A stretch of 64,000 nucleotides of DNA. Source: an uncultured Acidovorax sp. GTDB taxonomy: Bacteria > Pseudomonadota > Gammaproteobacteria > Burkholderiales > Burkholderiaceae_C. This document shows, in pieces, positions 29,034 to 37,702 of the stretch. The translations under genes and the position numbers were made by a program. The stretch covers positions 62,001 through 126,000 of the forward strand of contig CAJYKV010000023.1 in NCBI GenBank assembly GCA_913774955.1, written 5' to 3'. Numbering within the stretch: the first letter of the stretch is position 1; the number at the start of each line of letters is the position of its first letter. The notes under the pieces were generated by a model. It searched no databases. It worked only from the letters and a program-made list of their open reading frames with translations, and had not been told where the DNA came from.

Positions 29034-29080
29034 GTTGATTCGTGCGCGCGGGGTGCGCGCGAAGGGGGCGGCCGACGGGA

Positions 29081-29284
29081 TCAGCCGGGCACCTTCTTGA
29101 GCATTTCCAGGCCGATCTTGCCTTCGGCGATCTCGCGCAGGGCCGTCACGGCGGGCTTGTTGCGGCTCTCGATCTTCGGGGCGTGGCCCTGGCTGAGCAT
29201 GCGCGCGCGGTACGTGGCCGCCAGGACGAGCTGGAAACGGTTCGGGATCTGCTCGAGGCAGTCTTCAACGGTGATGCGTGCCAT
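29081..29284 (-). CDS. rpoZ: RNA polymerase omega subunit
   Basis: This 67-residue subunit binds the beta' subunit and helps it fold; in proteobacteria it also forms part of ppGpp site 1. It begins [20 protein letters not shown] and has RARMLSQG and [14 protein letters not shown], all conserved. It is shorter than the E. coli protein (91) because the acidic tail is missing, as is usual in beta-proteobacteria. It lies 18 bases after gmk. Confidence 0.97.
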   Translation of the reverse strand: MARITVEDCLEQIPNRFQLVLAATYRARMLSQGHAPKIESRNKPAVTALREIAEGKIGLEMLKKVPG

Positions 29285-29302
29285 GCGGATTCTCCTGGCG
29301 GT

Positions 29303-29923
29303 CTAAACGATATTGAGGGATTCGAAGGTGTCGGCCCGGGCGCGGCGCTGGGCTGCATACTTGAGCCGCTGGGCGTGAACGACGGTTTTCATGTCGAAAA
29401 GCGCCCGTTCGAATAGCTCGTTGATTATAACGAAGTCGAATTTCTCGGCCTGCGCCATCTCGATGGCCGCATTCTTGAGCCGCAGCTCGATCACGTCGGG
29501 CGCATCCTCGCCGCGGCGCTCCAGGCGCGAGCGCAGTTCTTCCCAGCTCGGCGGCAGGATGAAGATGAGCACCGCATTGGAGAAGGCCTCCTTCACCTGC
29601 ATCGCGCCCTGGAAGTCGATCTCCAGGATCACGTCCGCGCCCTGGCCGATGCGCTCCTCGATGCTCTTGCGGGAGGTGCCGTAGCGGCGTCCGTGCACGT
29701 GCGCCCACTCGATGAAGCCGTTGCCGGCCACCATCGCGTCGAACTCCTGCTCGGAGGTGAAGAAGTACTCGCGGCCGTGGCGCTCCTGTCCGCGCGGCGG
29801 GCGCGTGGTGTGCGATACGGAGGGCTGTACGTGGGAGTCGAGTTCGAGCAGAGCCTTGACCAGGCTCGACTTGCCTGCGCCGCTCGGCGCCGCCACTACG
29901 AAAAGATTGCCGGGATAGTCCAT
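29303..29923 (-). CDS. gmk: Guanylate kinase
   Basis: This 206-residue enzyme converts GMP to GDP. It has the P-loop [10 protein letters not shown], the GMP-binding segments [11 protein letters not shown] and GREYFF, EIDFQGA, and the lid [18 protein letters not shown]. Length and order (yicC, gmk, rpoZ) are standard. The ATG at 29923 begins [10 protein letters not shown]. It links guanine nucleotide supply with spoT downstream. Confidence 0.97.
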   Translation of the reverse strand: MDYPGNLFVVAAPSGAGKSSLVKALLELDSHVQPSVSHTTRPPRGQERHGREYFFTSEQEFDAMVAGNGFIEWAHVHGRRYGTSRKSIEERIGQGADVILEIDFQGAMQVKEAFSNAVLIFILPPSWEELRSRLERRGEDAPDVIELRLKNAAIEMAQAEKFDFVIINELFERALFDMKTVVHAQRLKYAAQRRARADTFESLNIV

Positions 29924-29966
29924 ACGGGATGTGCGCGGGCTGCTATCAAATCAGGAGGATTATCGC

Positions 29967-30878
29967 TCACTCGACGTTCTGCACCTGCTCGCGCATCTGC
30001 TCGATGAGCACCTTCATGTCGACGCTGATGCGCGTCAGCTCCATGGCGGCGGACTTCGAGCCGAGCGTATTGGCCTCGCGGTGCAGTTCCTGGATGAGGA
30101 AATCCAGCCGCTTGCCGATCTCTCCACCCTTCTTGAGCAGCCGCTCGATCTCGTCGAGGTGGGAGGCGAGCCGCGTGATCTCTTCCGCGACGTCGATGCG
30201 GATGGCGAACGCGGTGGCTTCGCTCAGGGCACGGTCCTGGGCCGCTTCCGGCAGGGTGGCGCCTTCGGTGAGGGCCATCGCTTCCTTCCAGCGCTCCAGG
30301 AAGCGCTGGCGCTGCTGGTCCACGAGCTGGGGCACGAGCGGGCCCGCCTGCTGCGCCAATGCGCGCAGCTGCCGCACCCGGTCCTGCAGCATGGCAGAGA
30401 GGCGCTTGCCCTCGCGCTCGCGGGCGGCCACGAGATCTTCGAGCGCCTGGCCGGCCAGGGACTGCACGTCATCGGCGCTCCAGGTGGCGGAAGCCGCGCC
30501 CGAAGCGGCGCAGAAGCGCAGTGCGTCGGCCACGGAGAGCGGTGCGGCCGACGGCAGCCAGGCCCGCACGGCGTCCTGCGCCGAGTTGAGCTGCTGCAGC
30601 ACGCGCGGGGACGGTGCGGAGAGCTGCCCCTGGGCATCGGATTCGAACGAGGCGCGCACCTCCACCTTGCCGCGCTTGAGGTGCTGGCCCACCAGGGCGC
30701 GCAGGGCGGGCTCCTGGGCGCGCAGCTCGTCCGGCAGGCGGAAGGCGAGATCCAGGAAGCGGCTGTTGACGGAGCGGATTTCGAGCCCCAGGCGGGGCAG
30801 GCGGGCACCGCCGTCCCCATCGTTGGCGGTATCGTCGAGCTGGGCGCTCGCGTAGCCGGTCATGCTGTAAACTGCCAT
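29967..30878 (-). CDS. yicC: YicC-family endoribonuclease / stress protein
   Basis: This 303-residue protein begins MAVYSMTGYASAQ, the family signature, and ends with the DUF1732 domain (DFLIQELHREANTLGSKS). Family members act on small RNAs, in E. coli on RyhB turnover together with PNPase. RxNSRFLDLAFR-type motif (EIRSVNSRFLDLAFRLPDE) is present. It heads the gmk-rpoZ operon and is divergent from the kinase gene. The frame is open 42 codons upstream, but homology starts at 30878. Confidence 0.94.
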   Translation of the reverse strand: MAVYSMTGYASAQLDDTANDGDGGARLPRLGLEIRSVNSRFLDLAFRLPDELRAQEPALRALVGQHLKRGKVEVRASFESDAQGQLSAPSPRVLQQLNSAQDAVRAWLPSAAPLSVADALRFCAASGAASATWSADDVQSLAGQALEDLVAAREREGKRLSAMLQDRVRQLRALAQQAGPLVPQLVDQQRQRFLERWKEAMALTEGATLPEAAQDRALSEATAFAIRIDVAEEITRLASHLDEIERLLKKGGEIGKRLDFLIQELHREANTLGSKSAAMELTRISVDMKVLIEQMREQVQNVE

Positions 30879-30963
30879 AGGACTATTTCGGTGATTGCTT
30901 GCGATCCGGCGATTATCCGGGTTCCTTTTCGGATCAGGACGCCTCCCGGTTTTCTTCGCGAAC

Positions 30964-31986
30964 ATGTCAAAAATCAAGCCGGCCCCTTTGCCGCCCGACA
31001 CCATGATCGGCGGCTACCGCGTGGTTCGCCGGCTTTCTTCCGGCGGCTTCGGCGTGGTGTACCTCGCCGTCGACCCGGAAGGGCAGCAGGTGGCCGTCAA
31101 GGAATACCTGCCCTCGTCCCTCGCCACGCGCGCGGCCGGGGAGCTGCTGCCCAAGGTGCCGCCCGAGAAGCTGTCGCTCTACCGGCTGGGCCTCAAGAGC
31201 TTCTTCGAAGAGGGCCGGGCGCTCGCCCAGATCTCGCACGCCTCGGTCGTGAGCGTGCTCAACTTCTTCCGCGAGAACGAGACCGTCTACATGGTGATGA
31301 ACTACCTGGAGGGCGCGACCCTGCAGGACTTCATCATCACCGCGCGCGATCTCAAGACGCAGAAGGTGTTCCGCGAATCGACGATCCGCTCCCTCTTCGA
31401 CGAGGTGCTGCGCGGCCTGCGCATCGTTCACCAGCACAAGATGCTGCACCTGGACATCAAGCCGGCCAACATCTTCATCACCGACGACAACAAGGCGGTG
31501 ATGATCGATTTCGGGGCGGCGCGCGAAGTGCTGTCGAAGGAAGGCAATTTCATCCGGCCGATGTACACGCCCGGCTTCGCGGCGCCGGAGATGTACCGCC
31601 GCGATTCCTCGATGGGCCCGTGGACGGACATCTACGCCATCGGCGCCTGCATCTATGCCTGCATGCAGGGCTACCCTCCGAACGAGGCGCCGCAGCGCGC
31701 CGAGAAGGACCGGCTGTCGCTGTCGCTCAGCAAGCTGCGGGGCGTGTATTCCGACAACCTCATCGAGGTGGTGGAATGGTGCATGGCGCTCGATCCGCTG
31801 TCGCGGCCGCAGTCGGTGTTCGCGCTGCAGAAGGAACTGAGCCGCGAGGGAGAGCGGCGCTACACGAAACTGTCGGTCGGCGAGCGGATGCGGCTGCAGC
31901 TCGACACACTGGTGTCGGATACCAAGAAGAACGTACAGAAGGTGGGCGAGGCCACGCGCCTCGGCGGAGGGGCTAAACAGAAATGA
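30964..31986 (+). CDS. Hanks-type serine/threonine protein kinase
   Basis: This 340-residue kinase has the Gly loop LSSGGFGVVY, the ATP-binding Lys46 in VAVKEYLP, the catalytic loop HLDIKPANIF (Asp164) and DFG at 182-184. The residue before the catalytic Asp is Leu, so it is a non-RD kinase and may not need activation-loop phosphorylation. There is no transmembrane helix or extra sensor domain; a 60-residue helical tail follows the kinase fold. The next gene, a PP2C phosphatase, overlaps by four bases, so the pair is a reversible phosphorylation switch. The targets are not known; no ribosome-binding site is obvious at the ATG. Confidence 0.93.
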   Translation: MSKIKPAPLPPDTMIGGYRVVRRLSSGGFGVVYLAVDPEGQQVAVKEYLPSSLATRAAGELLPKVPPEKLSLYRLGLKSFFEEGRALAQISHASVVSVLNFFRENETVYMVMNYLEGATLQDFIITARDLKTQKVFRESTIRSLFDEVLRGLRIVHQHKMLHLDIKPANIFITDDNKAVMIDFGAAREVLSKEGNFIRPMYTPGFAAPEMYRRDSSMGPWTDIYAIGACIYACMQGYPPNEAPQRAEKDRLSLSLSKLRGVYSDNLIEVVEWCMALDPLSRPQSVFALQKELSREGERRYTKLSVGERMRLQLDTLVSDTKKNVQKVGEATRLGGGAKQK

Positions 31987-32897
31987 AATTTTCGGTCTTC
32001 CAGGTGAGCCGCCGCGGCGGCCGAGAGGTCAACGAGGACCGGATGGGCTACTGCTACACGCGGGAGTCCTGCCTGTTCGTGCTGGCGGACGGCATGGGCG
32101 GCCATCCGGAAGGGGAGGTGGCCGCGCAGATCGCGGTGCAGACGGTGTCCGCGGCGTTCCAGCGCCAGGCCAAGCCGCTGCTGCCTTCCGTGGACGCCTT
32201 CCTGGCCGAGGCGCTGCTGGCCGCCCACCACCAGATCCTGCGCTACGCGAGCGACAAGGGCATGCTGGACACGCCGCGCACCACGATCGTGGCCGCGGTG
32301 GTGCAGTCGGGCAGCGCGAGCTGGGTGCACTGCGGCGATTCCCGGCTCTACATGGTCCGCGCGGGCGAGCTGCTGACCCGCACGCGCGACCATTCGTACA
32401 TGGAGCTGCGCAGCGTGACGCTGCCCGCCCTGGACCGCGTGAACCGCAACGTGCTCTTCACCTGCCTCGGGTCGCCGACGAAGCCGATCTACGACATCAC
32501 CGGTCCCGTCGCCCTGGAGCAGGGCGATCGGCTGATGCTCTGCTCCGACGGCCTGTGGGGCGCGCTGGACGATGCCGCCATCGCACGGCCGCTCGGCCGG
32601 CTGCCGGTGTCCCAGGCGGTGCCGGAGCTCGTCGAGGATGCCCTGCGCAAGGCAGGGGATAGCAGCGACAACGTCACGGTGGTGGCGATGGAGTGGGAAA
32701 CTCCGGACACCTTCGAATCCACGCAGGGCATCTCCACGCACAGCATCGCCGACGACGGTTTCGCGTCCACGATCCAGGCGGGCCCGTTCGGCGCGGGGCT
32801 CGGCGACGACCCGGACGACCTGGACGACGAAGCCATCGAACGCTCCATCGCGGAGATCAACGAGGCCATCCGGCGCTCTGCCGCGCGCAAGAGCTGA
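31983..32897 (+). CDS. PP2C-family protein serine/threonine phosphatase
   Basis: This 304-residue metal-dependent phosphatase has all PP2C motifs: [38 protein letters not shown] and SSDNVTVV. A 75-residue acidic C-terminal tail ([16 protein letters not shown]) follows the catalytic domain and is probably a regulatory segment. The start overlaps the kinase stop (ATGA), which makes it the antagonist of that kinase by the usual pairing. The operon continues into rph. Confidence 0.95.
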   Translation: MKFSVFQVSRRGGREVNEDRMGYCYTRESCLFVLADGMGGHPEGEVAAQIAVQTVSAAFQRQAKPLLPSVDAFLAEALLAAHHQILRYASDKGMLDTPRTTIVAAVVQSGSASWVHCGDSRLYMVRAGELLTRTRDHSYMELRSVTLPALDRVNRNVLFTCLGSPTKPIYDITGPVALEQGDRLMLCSDGLWGALDDAAIARPLGRLPVSQAVPELVEDALRKAGDSSDNVTVVAMEWETPDTFESTQGISTHSIADDGFASTIQAGPFGAGLGDDPDDLDDEAIERSIAEINEAIRRSAARKS

Positions 32898-32971
32898 CGC
32901 GGCCCGCGGGGGCGATCCGTGCCCCCGGCCCGCCGGGGCCGTCTCCCATCCATCCACGCATCCCGCACACC

Positions 32972-33748
32972 ATGACCTCATCCCGGATTCCCGTTCCCTT
33001 CCAGCGCAGCGGAGGCCGCGCCGCCGATGCCCTGCGTCCCGTGCGCATCACGCGGCACTACACCATGCATGCGGAGGGTTCGGTGCTGGTCGAGTTCGGG
33101 CACACCAAGGTGCTCTGCACGGCCTCGGTGGAAGAGCGCGTGCCGCCGCACAAGCGGGGCAGCGGCGAGGGCTGGGTGACGGCGGAGTACGGCATGCTTC
33201 CTCGGGCCACGCACACCCGCAGCGACCGCGAGGCCGCGCGCGGCAAGCAGACTGGCCGCACGCAGGAGATCCAGCGGCTGATCGGCCGCAGCCTGCGCGC
33301 GGTGTTCGATCTGAAGGCACTCGGCGAGCGCACGCTCCAGCTCGATTGCGACGTGCTGCAGGCCGACGGCGGCACGCGCACGGCGGCCATTACGGGCGCC
33401 TGGGTCGCCGCGCACGATGCCGTCTCTGCGCTGCTGGGCGCCGGTAGAATCGCGGCCTCGCCCATCACCGCGCCGCTCGCGGCCGTGTCGGTGGGCATCG
33501 TGCAGGGCACGCCGCTGCTCGACCTGGAATACGTCGAGGACGTGCAGTGCGACACCGACATGAACGTGGTCATGATGGACGGCGGCCGCTTCGTGGAAGT
33601 GCAGGGCACGGCCGAGGGTGTGCCCTTCACGCGGCGCGAGATGGACCGCCTGCTCGAACTGGCGGCGCAGGGCGTGGATGCCCTGATCGCGGCGCAGCGG
33701 CAGGCGCTGTCCGCGTCCAGCTCCGTGCAGGACGCCTCCGCCCGGTGA
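32972..33748 (+). CDS. rph: RNase PH
   Basis: This 258-residue phosphorolytic exoribonuclease trims tRNA 3' ends. It shows [20 protein letters not shown], the phosphate-site motif [39 protein letters not shown] and [15 protein letters not shown]. It begins at ATG 32972 ([16 protein letters not shown]). Unlike the defective gene of E. coli K-12, it looks intact. It is followed by rdgB, its usual neighbour. Confidence 0.97.
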   Translation: MTSSRIPVPFQRSGGRAADALRPVRITRHYTMHAEGSVLVEFGHTKVLCTASVEERVPPHKRGSGEGWVTAEYGMLPRATHTRSDREAARGKQTGRTQEIQRLIGRSLRAVFDLKALGERTLQLDCDVLQADGGTRTAAITGAWVAAHDAVSALLGAGRIAASPITAPLAAVSVGIVQGTPLLDLEYVEDVQCDTDMNVVMMDGGRFVEVQGTAEGVPFTRREMDRLLELAAQGVDALIAAQRQALSASSSVQDASAR

Positions 33749-33817
33749 GCCGCACGGCGCGTGGCCCGCACGCCATCCCCCACGACATCCAAGAAGACAC
33801 CGCAGTAGGCAACCCCC

Positions 33818-34417
33818 ATGAGACTCGTTCTGGCTTCCAACAATCGCGGCAAGCTCGCCGAGCTGCAGAGCATGTTCGCGCCCCTGGGCGTGGAGCTGGT
33901 GCGGCAGGCGGACCTGGGCGTGGGCGAGGCCGAGGAGCCGTTCCATACGTTCGTGGAAAACGCGCTGGCCAAGGCGCGCTTCGCGTCGGGCCACACCGGG
34001 CTGCCCGCCCTGGCCGATGATGCCGGGCTCTGCGTGGATGCCTTCGGCGGGCAGCCGGGCGTGCAGACGGCCTACTACGCCACGCAGTTCGGCTACGAGA
34101 AGGGCGACGCCAGCAATGTGCGTGCGCTGCTGGAGCAGATGCGCGGCGTGGCCTCGCGGCGTGCGGCCATGGTGAGCACGCTGGTGGCCGTGCGCAGCCC
34201 GGAAGACCCGGAGCCGCTCATCGCCGTGGGCCGCGTGGTGGGCGAGATCGCGCCCGAGCCGCGCGGCGACGGGGGATTCGGCTTCGATCCCGTGATGTTC
34301 ATCCCCGAGTTCGGCAAGACCTTCGCCGAGCTGCCGGTGGACGTGAAAAACGCGCACAGCCACCGCGGGCGCTCCGCGCAGCAGATGCTTTCGCTGATGC
34401 GCGAGCGCTGGTTCTGA
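33818..34417 (+). CDS. rdgB: XTP/dITP diphosphatase
   Basis: This 199-residue HAM1-family enzyme removes non-canonical purine triphosphates (dITP, XTP) before they enter DNA or RNA. It has the substrate motif VLASNNRGKLAEL, FVENALAKARFAS, LADDAGLCVDAFGG, and GGFGFDPVMFIPEFGKTFAEL with the SHRGRS end. The length is normal. The ATG at 33818 is supported by homology. It lies between rph and hemW in a housekeeping cluster. Confidence 0.97.
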   Translation: MRLVLASNNRGKLAELQSMFAPLGVELVRQADLGVGEAEEPFHTFVENALAKARFASGHTGLPALADDAGLCVDAFGGQPGVQTAYYATQFGYEKGDASNVRALLEQMRGVASRRAAMVSTLVAVRSPEDPEPLIAVGRVVGEIAPEPRGDGGFGFDPVMFIPEFGKTFAELPVDVKNAHSHRGRSAQQMLSLMRERWF

Positions 34418-34477
34418 CGGGGCCCGCCGGTTGCCGGCATCCGGGCCCCCCGCACTTCCCTCACCGTTTTCCATTCC

Positions 34478-35728
34478 GTGTCCATTCCCATTCTTCCTGC
34501 CGACGGCAGCCCGGACGACGCTGCTCCGGCACCTCTGCGTGACGTGCGCCATTCGATGCGCCCGGGCGTGCTGAGCCTGGGCAGCCTGCCGCCGCTGTCG
34601 CTCTATGTGCACCTGCCCTGGTGCCTGAAGAAATGCCCGTATTGCGACTTCAATTCGCACGAGGCGCAGGGCGGCCGGGGCGCGCTGCCCGAGCAGCGCT
34701 ACCTGGACGCGCTGATGGCGGACCTGGAAGCCGCGCTGCCGCTCATCTGGGGCCGCACCGTGCACAGCGTGTTCATCGGCGGGGGCACGCCAAGCCTGTT
34801 CTCGCCCGCGGCGATCGACCAGCTGATCGGCGGCGTGCGCGCGCGGCTGCGGCTGGAGGCGGATGCCGAGATCACGCTGGAGGCGAACCCCGGCACCTTC
34901 GAGAAGGAGCGGTTCCGCGCCTACCGCGGCGCCGGTGTCACGCGGCTGTCCATCGGCGTGCAGAGCTTCGACGACCGATTTTTGTCGGCGCTCGGGCGCG
35001 TACACGACCGGGCGCAGGCGCTCGCGGCCGTCGGGGAGGCGGCGCAGGCCTTCGATACCTTCAACCTCGACATCATGTATGCGCTGCCGGGCCAGGGCCT
35101 GGAGGACTTGGAGCGCGACGTGGCGCTCGCGCTCTCGCTGGGGCCGCCGCACATCTCCATCTACCACCTGACGATCGAGCCGAACACGTATTTCGCAAAG
35201 TTCCCGCCGCGCCTGCCGGAGGACGACCAGGCCTATGCCATGCTGGACCGCATCACCGAGATGACGGGCGCGGCCGGGCTGCAGCGCTACGAAGTGTCGG
35301 CCTATGCGCGGCCGGGCCATGCCTGCGTGCACAACACCAATTACTGGCGGTTCGGCGATTACCTCGGCATCGGGGCTGGCGCGCATTCGAAGATCAGCTT
35401 CGCGCACCGCATCGTGCGCCAGGTGCGTACGCGCGATCCGCAGCGCTACATGGACCGCGCCCTGGCCGGCAATGCCGTGGCGCAGGACCACGAGGTGAAG
35501 CGCGCGGACCTGCCGTTCGAATTCATGCTCAACGCGCTGCGCCTGCGGGACGGTTTCGCGCTGCAGGACTTCACCGAGCGCACGGGCCTTCCGCTGTCGT
35601 CCATCGCCGCTGCGCTCGACGAAGCGCAGCGCAAGGGCCTGATCGAGCGCGATGCCGCGCATGTGCGGCCCACGGAGCGCGGGTTCGATTTCCTCAGCGA
35701 TCTGCAGGAGCTGTTCCTGGCGGACTGA
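34478..35728 (+). CDS. hemW: HemW-type radical SAM protein (heme chaperone-like)
   Basis: This 416-residue protein belongs to the HemN-like group now called HemW, which binds and delivers heme and is not a coproporphyrinogen dehydrogenase. The cluster motif is CLKKCPYCDF, with IGGGTPSLF and GVQSFD after it, and a C-terminal HemN_C domain (LRDGFALQDFTERTGL). It begins with GTG at 34478; an in-frame ATG at 34556 sits closer to the conserved LSLYVHLPWC and could be the true start. No ribosome-binding site settles this. Confidence 0.93.
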   Translation: MSIPILPADGSPDDAAPAPLRDVRHSMRPGVLSLGSLPPLSLYVHLPWCLKKCPYCDFNSHEAQGGRGALPEQRYLDALMADLEAALPLIWGRTVHSVFIGGGTPSLFSPAAIDQLIGGVRARLRLEADAEITLEANPGTFEKERFRAYRGAGVTRLSIGVQSFDDRFLSALGRVHDRAQALAAVGEAAQAFDTFNLDIMYALPGQGLEDLERDVALALSLGPPHISIYHLTIEPNTYFAKFPPRLPEDDQAYAMLDRITEMTGAAGLQRYEVSAYARPGHACVHNTNYWRFGDYLGIGAGAHSKISFAHRIVRQVRTRDPQRYMDRALAGNAVAQDHEVKRADLPFEFMLNALRLRDGFALQDFTERTGLPLSSIAAALDEAQRKGLIERDAAHVRPTERGFDFLSDLQELFLAD

Positions 35729-35743
35729 AGGGGCCGCCCCGTG

Positions 35744-36079
35744 TCAGCCGCACTGCACCGTGGTGATGCGGCCGGCCTCGTCCACGTAGAGGTTCAGGCG
35801 CTGCGCATCGAACTCCTTGGTGACCATCTGGCCGGGGCGCAGGATGCGGGCCAGGTGCGCACCGGAGCGCACGCGTGCATCCTCGACCACCTTCGCGGTG
35901 CTGTTCTGACCGACCAGGCCCTGTACGGGCTGGGCATTGCAGGTGCCGCCCAACGGAGCGCCGGTGGGACCGGTCGGCGACGGCGTGGCTGAACCGCCCC
36001 AGGGCATGTTGGCACTGCTGCAGCCGCTGGCCAGGAGGACGGCGGCGGTGGTGGCGAGGGTGGCGGCAAGAATTCGCAT
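35744..36079 (-). CDS. Lipoprotein with I78-family peptidase inhibitor domain
   Basis: This 111-residue protein starts with a lipoprotein signal (LLASGC, Cys20), then a short Pro/Gly linker, then an inhibitor-I78-like fold: LVGQNSTAKV, RILRPGQMVTKEFDAQRLNL and the final Tyr-x-Asp (VDEAGRITTVQCG). Two cysteines (in GTCNAQ and VQCG) may form a disulfide. I78 proteins inhibit serine peptidases such as elastase; proof of activity is lacking. It converges with hemW across 15 bases. The 174 bases upstream show nothing of note. Confidence 0.8.
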   Translation of the reverse strand: MRILAATLATTAAVLLASGCSSANMPWGGSATPSPTGPTGAPLGGTCNAQPVQGLVGQNSTAKVVEDARVRSGAHLARILRPGQMVTKEFDAQRLNLYVDEAGRITTVQCG

Positions 36080-36253
36080 CGATGGTACTCCGTGGAGGAT
36101 GGGTGGAAGCTGCCGGGCCGCACTGGCGGGCCCGCTGCCGCCACCATAGCCTAGCGGTAATGCACGATGCGTCACCAGCGGTAACACGGGAGTACGAACG
36201 AGCCCCCCGGTTCTCGTCGGCGCGGATGTGCGTGCGCCTCCGCGGTGCCCGGC

Positions 36254-37270
36254 TCAGCCGTTGCGGAACAGGAAGCTGTAGGCATTCAGGGCGGGCACGC
36301 CGCCGAGGTGGGCGTAGAGCACCCGGGAGCCTGCGGGAAACTCGCCCAGCCGTACCTTCTCGATCATGCCGTGCATGGATTTTCCTTCGTACACCGGGTC
36401 GGTCAGCATGCCTTCCGTGCGGGCGCACAGGCGGATGGCTTCCAGCGTGCCTTCGTTGGGCAGGCCGTATTCAGGACCGCCGAAGCGTTCGTCGAGCACG
36501 ATGTCGGCTTCGGTGATCTCGCGGCCCAGCTCCACCAGTTCCGCCGTATTCCGGGCGATGCGCAGGATCTGTTCGCGCGTCTGCGCAGGCTTGGCCGATG
36601 CGTCGATGCCGATCACCCGGTCCGCCCGGCCATCCGCCGCGAAGCCCACGGCCATCCCGGCCTGCGTGCTGCCGGTGACCGAGCACACCACGATGTAGTC
36701 GAACCGGAAGCCCAGCTCCTGTTCCTGCTGCCGCACCTCTTCGGCGAAACCCACGAAACCCAGGCCGCCATAGGGGTGCTCGGAGCAGCCTGCCGGGATC
36801 GGGAAGGGCTTGCCGCCGGCCTTGCGGACATCTTCCATGGCCTGTTCCCAGCTCGGGCGGATGCCGATGTCGAAGCCCGCGGCGTCCAGCCGCACGTCGG
36901 CGCCCAGGATCCGGCTCATCTCGATGTTGCCCACGCGGTCATACACCGCGTCGGAATAGTTCACCCAGTTCTCCTGCACCAGAACGCACTTCATGCCCAG
37001 GTGGGCGGCGACCGCGGCCACCTGGCGCGTCTGGTTGGACTGGATGCCGCCGATGGACACCAGCGTGTCGTAGCCGCCAGCGATCGCCTCGGGGATGAGG
37101 TATTCCAGCTTGCGGGTCTTGTTGCCACCGAAGGCCAAGCCCGAATTGCAATCCTCGCGCTTGGCGTAGAGCTCGACCTTGCCGCCCAGTTGGGCCGATA
37201 GGCGCTCGAGCGGATGGATGGGCGTGGGGCCGAACGTAAGGGAGTGGCGGGGAAATTTCTGCAGGTTCAT
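36254..37270 (-). CDS. acdS: 1-aminocyclopropane-1-carboxylate deaminase
   Basis: This 338-residue PLP enzyme converts the ethylene precursor ACC to 2-oxobutyrate and ammonia. The length equals the typical enzyme, and the four diagnostic residues fall at their usual positions: Lys51 (GNKTRKLEY) for PLP, Tyr294 and Glu295 (VYEGKS), and Leu322 (HLGGVP). D-cysteine desulfhydrases differ at the last two, so this is a true ACC deaminase. In plant-associated bacteria it lowers plant ethylene. The usual Lrp-type regulator acdR is not adjacent; only an AT-rich stretch lies upstream. Confidence 0.97.
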   Translation of the reverse strand: MNLQKFPRHSLTFGPTPIHPLERLSAQLGGKVELYAKREDCNSGLAFGGNKTRKLEYLIPEAIAGGYDTLVSIGGIQSNQTRQVAAVAAHLGMKCVLVQENWVNYSDAVYDRVGNIEMSRILGADVRLDAAGFDIGIRPSWEQAMEDVRKAGGKPFPIPAGCSEHPYGGLGFVGFAEEVRQQEQELGFRFDYIVVCSVTGSTQAGMAVGFAADGRADRVIGIDASAKPAQTREQILRIARNTAELVELGREITEADIVLDERFGGPEYGLPNEGTLEAIRLCARTEGMLTDPVYEGKSMHGMIEKVRLGEFPAGSRVLYAHLGGVPALNAYSFLFRNG

Positions 37271-37702
37271 GGCGGCTTCCGGCGTTGCGTGACGGGGAGG
37301 AACGGGAGATCCGACGGAAGCCCGGCGCAGTCTGCGCGTGAGAGCATCCGTTGCCGTTATGTTAGAAAAATGCGGCTGCAACGGGGTTGCGAATTCATTG
37401 TTAAATACCTACAAAAATTCATGGACGGCGCAAGATGATGCTAATGAAATTTCTGTTGATCGTGGATATAAGAAATAAAAATTTGTGCGGCGTCTGGGGA
37501 TGGGGTGTGGCTGCCTTCAGCCACTGACCGCCGAGGAGCGCCACCGCCTTGAATGCAGCACATGGGCGCGTCTGCGGTTCGCCAGCGATGGAAGGGTGGG
37601 GGTGCGTGGGTCGCGCCCTGGCAGCCGCGATGGTTTCGCGGCGGCGGGGGGCGAAGGAAGACAGGCGTCGGAAGCAGAACGTGCAGGCCCCGCGCCCGAT
37701 GC
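37271..37702. other. Noncoding gap between acdS and the SPOR-protein gene
   Basis: No convincing gene lies in these 432 bases. The part near acdS is AT-rich and contains GAATTC at 37391-37396 and AAATTC at 37415-37420 around a TTAAATA core, an imperfect palindrome that could be an Lrp-type operator for acdS (low confidence). The rest (37480-37702) is GC-rich, with only short, unsupported open frames. Confidence 0.5.

Noticed and set aside
26600-29038. Open frame of over 800 codons opposite spoT
   Set aside because: spoT is complete and its domains are clear. The antisense frame has a His/Arg/Gly/Val-rich composition typical of shadow frames.
37434-37530. A small open frame of about 30 codons after the acdS upstream region
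   Set aside because: No ribosome-binding site, no conserved motif and biased composition; it reads like chance.
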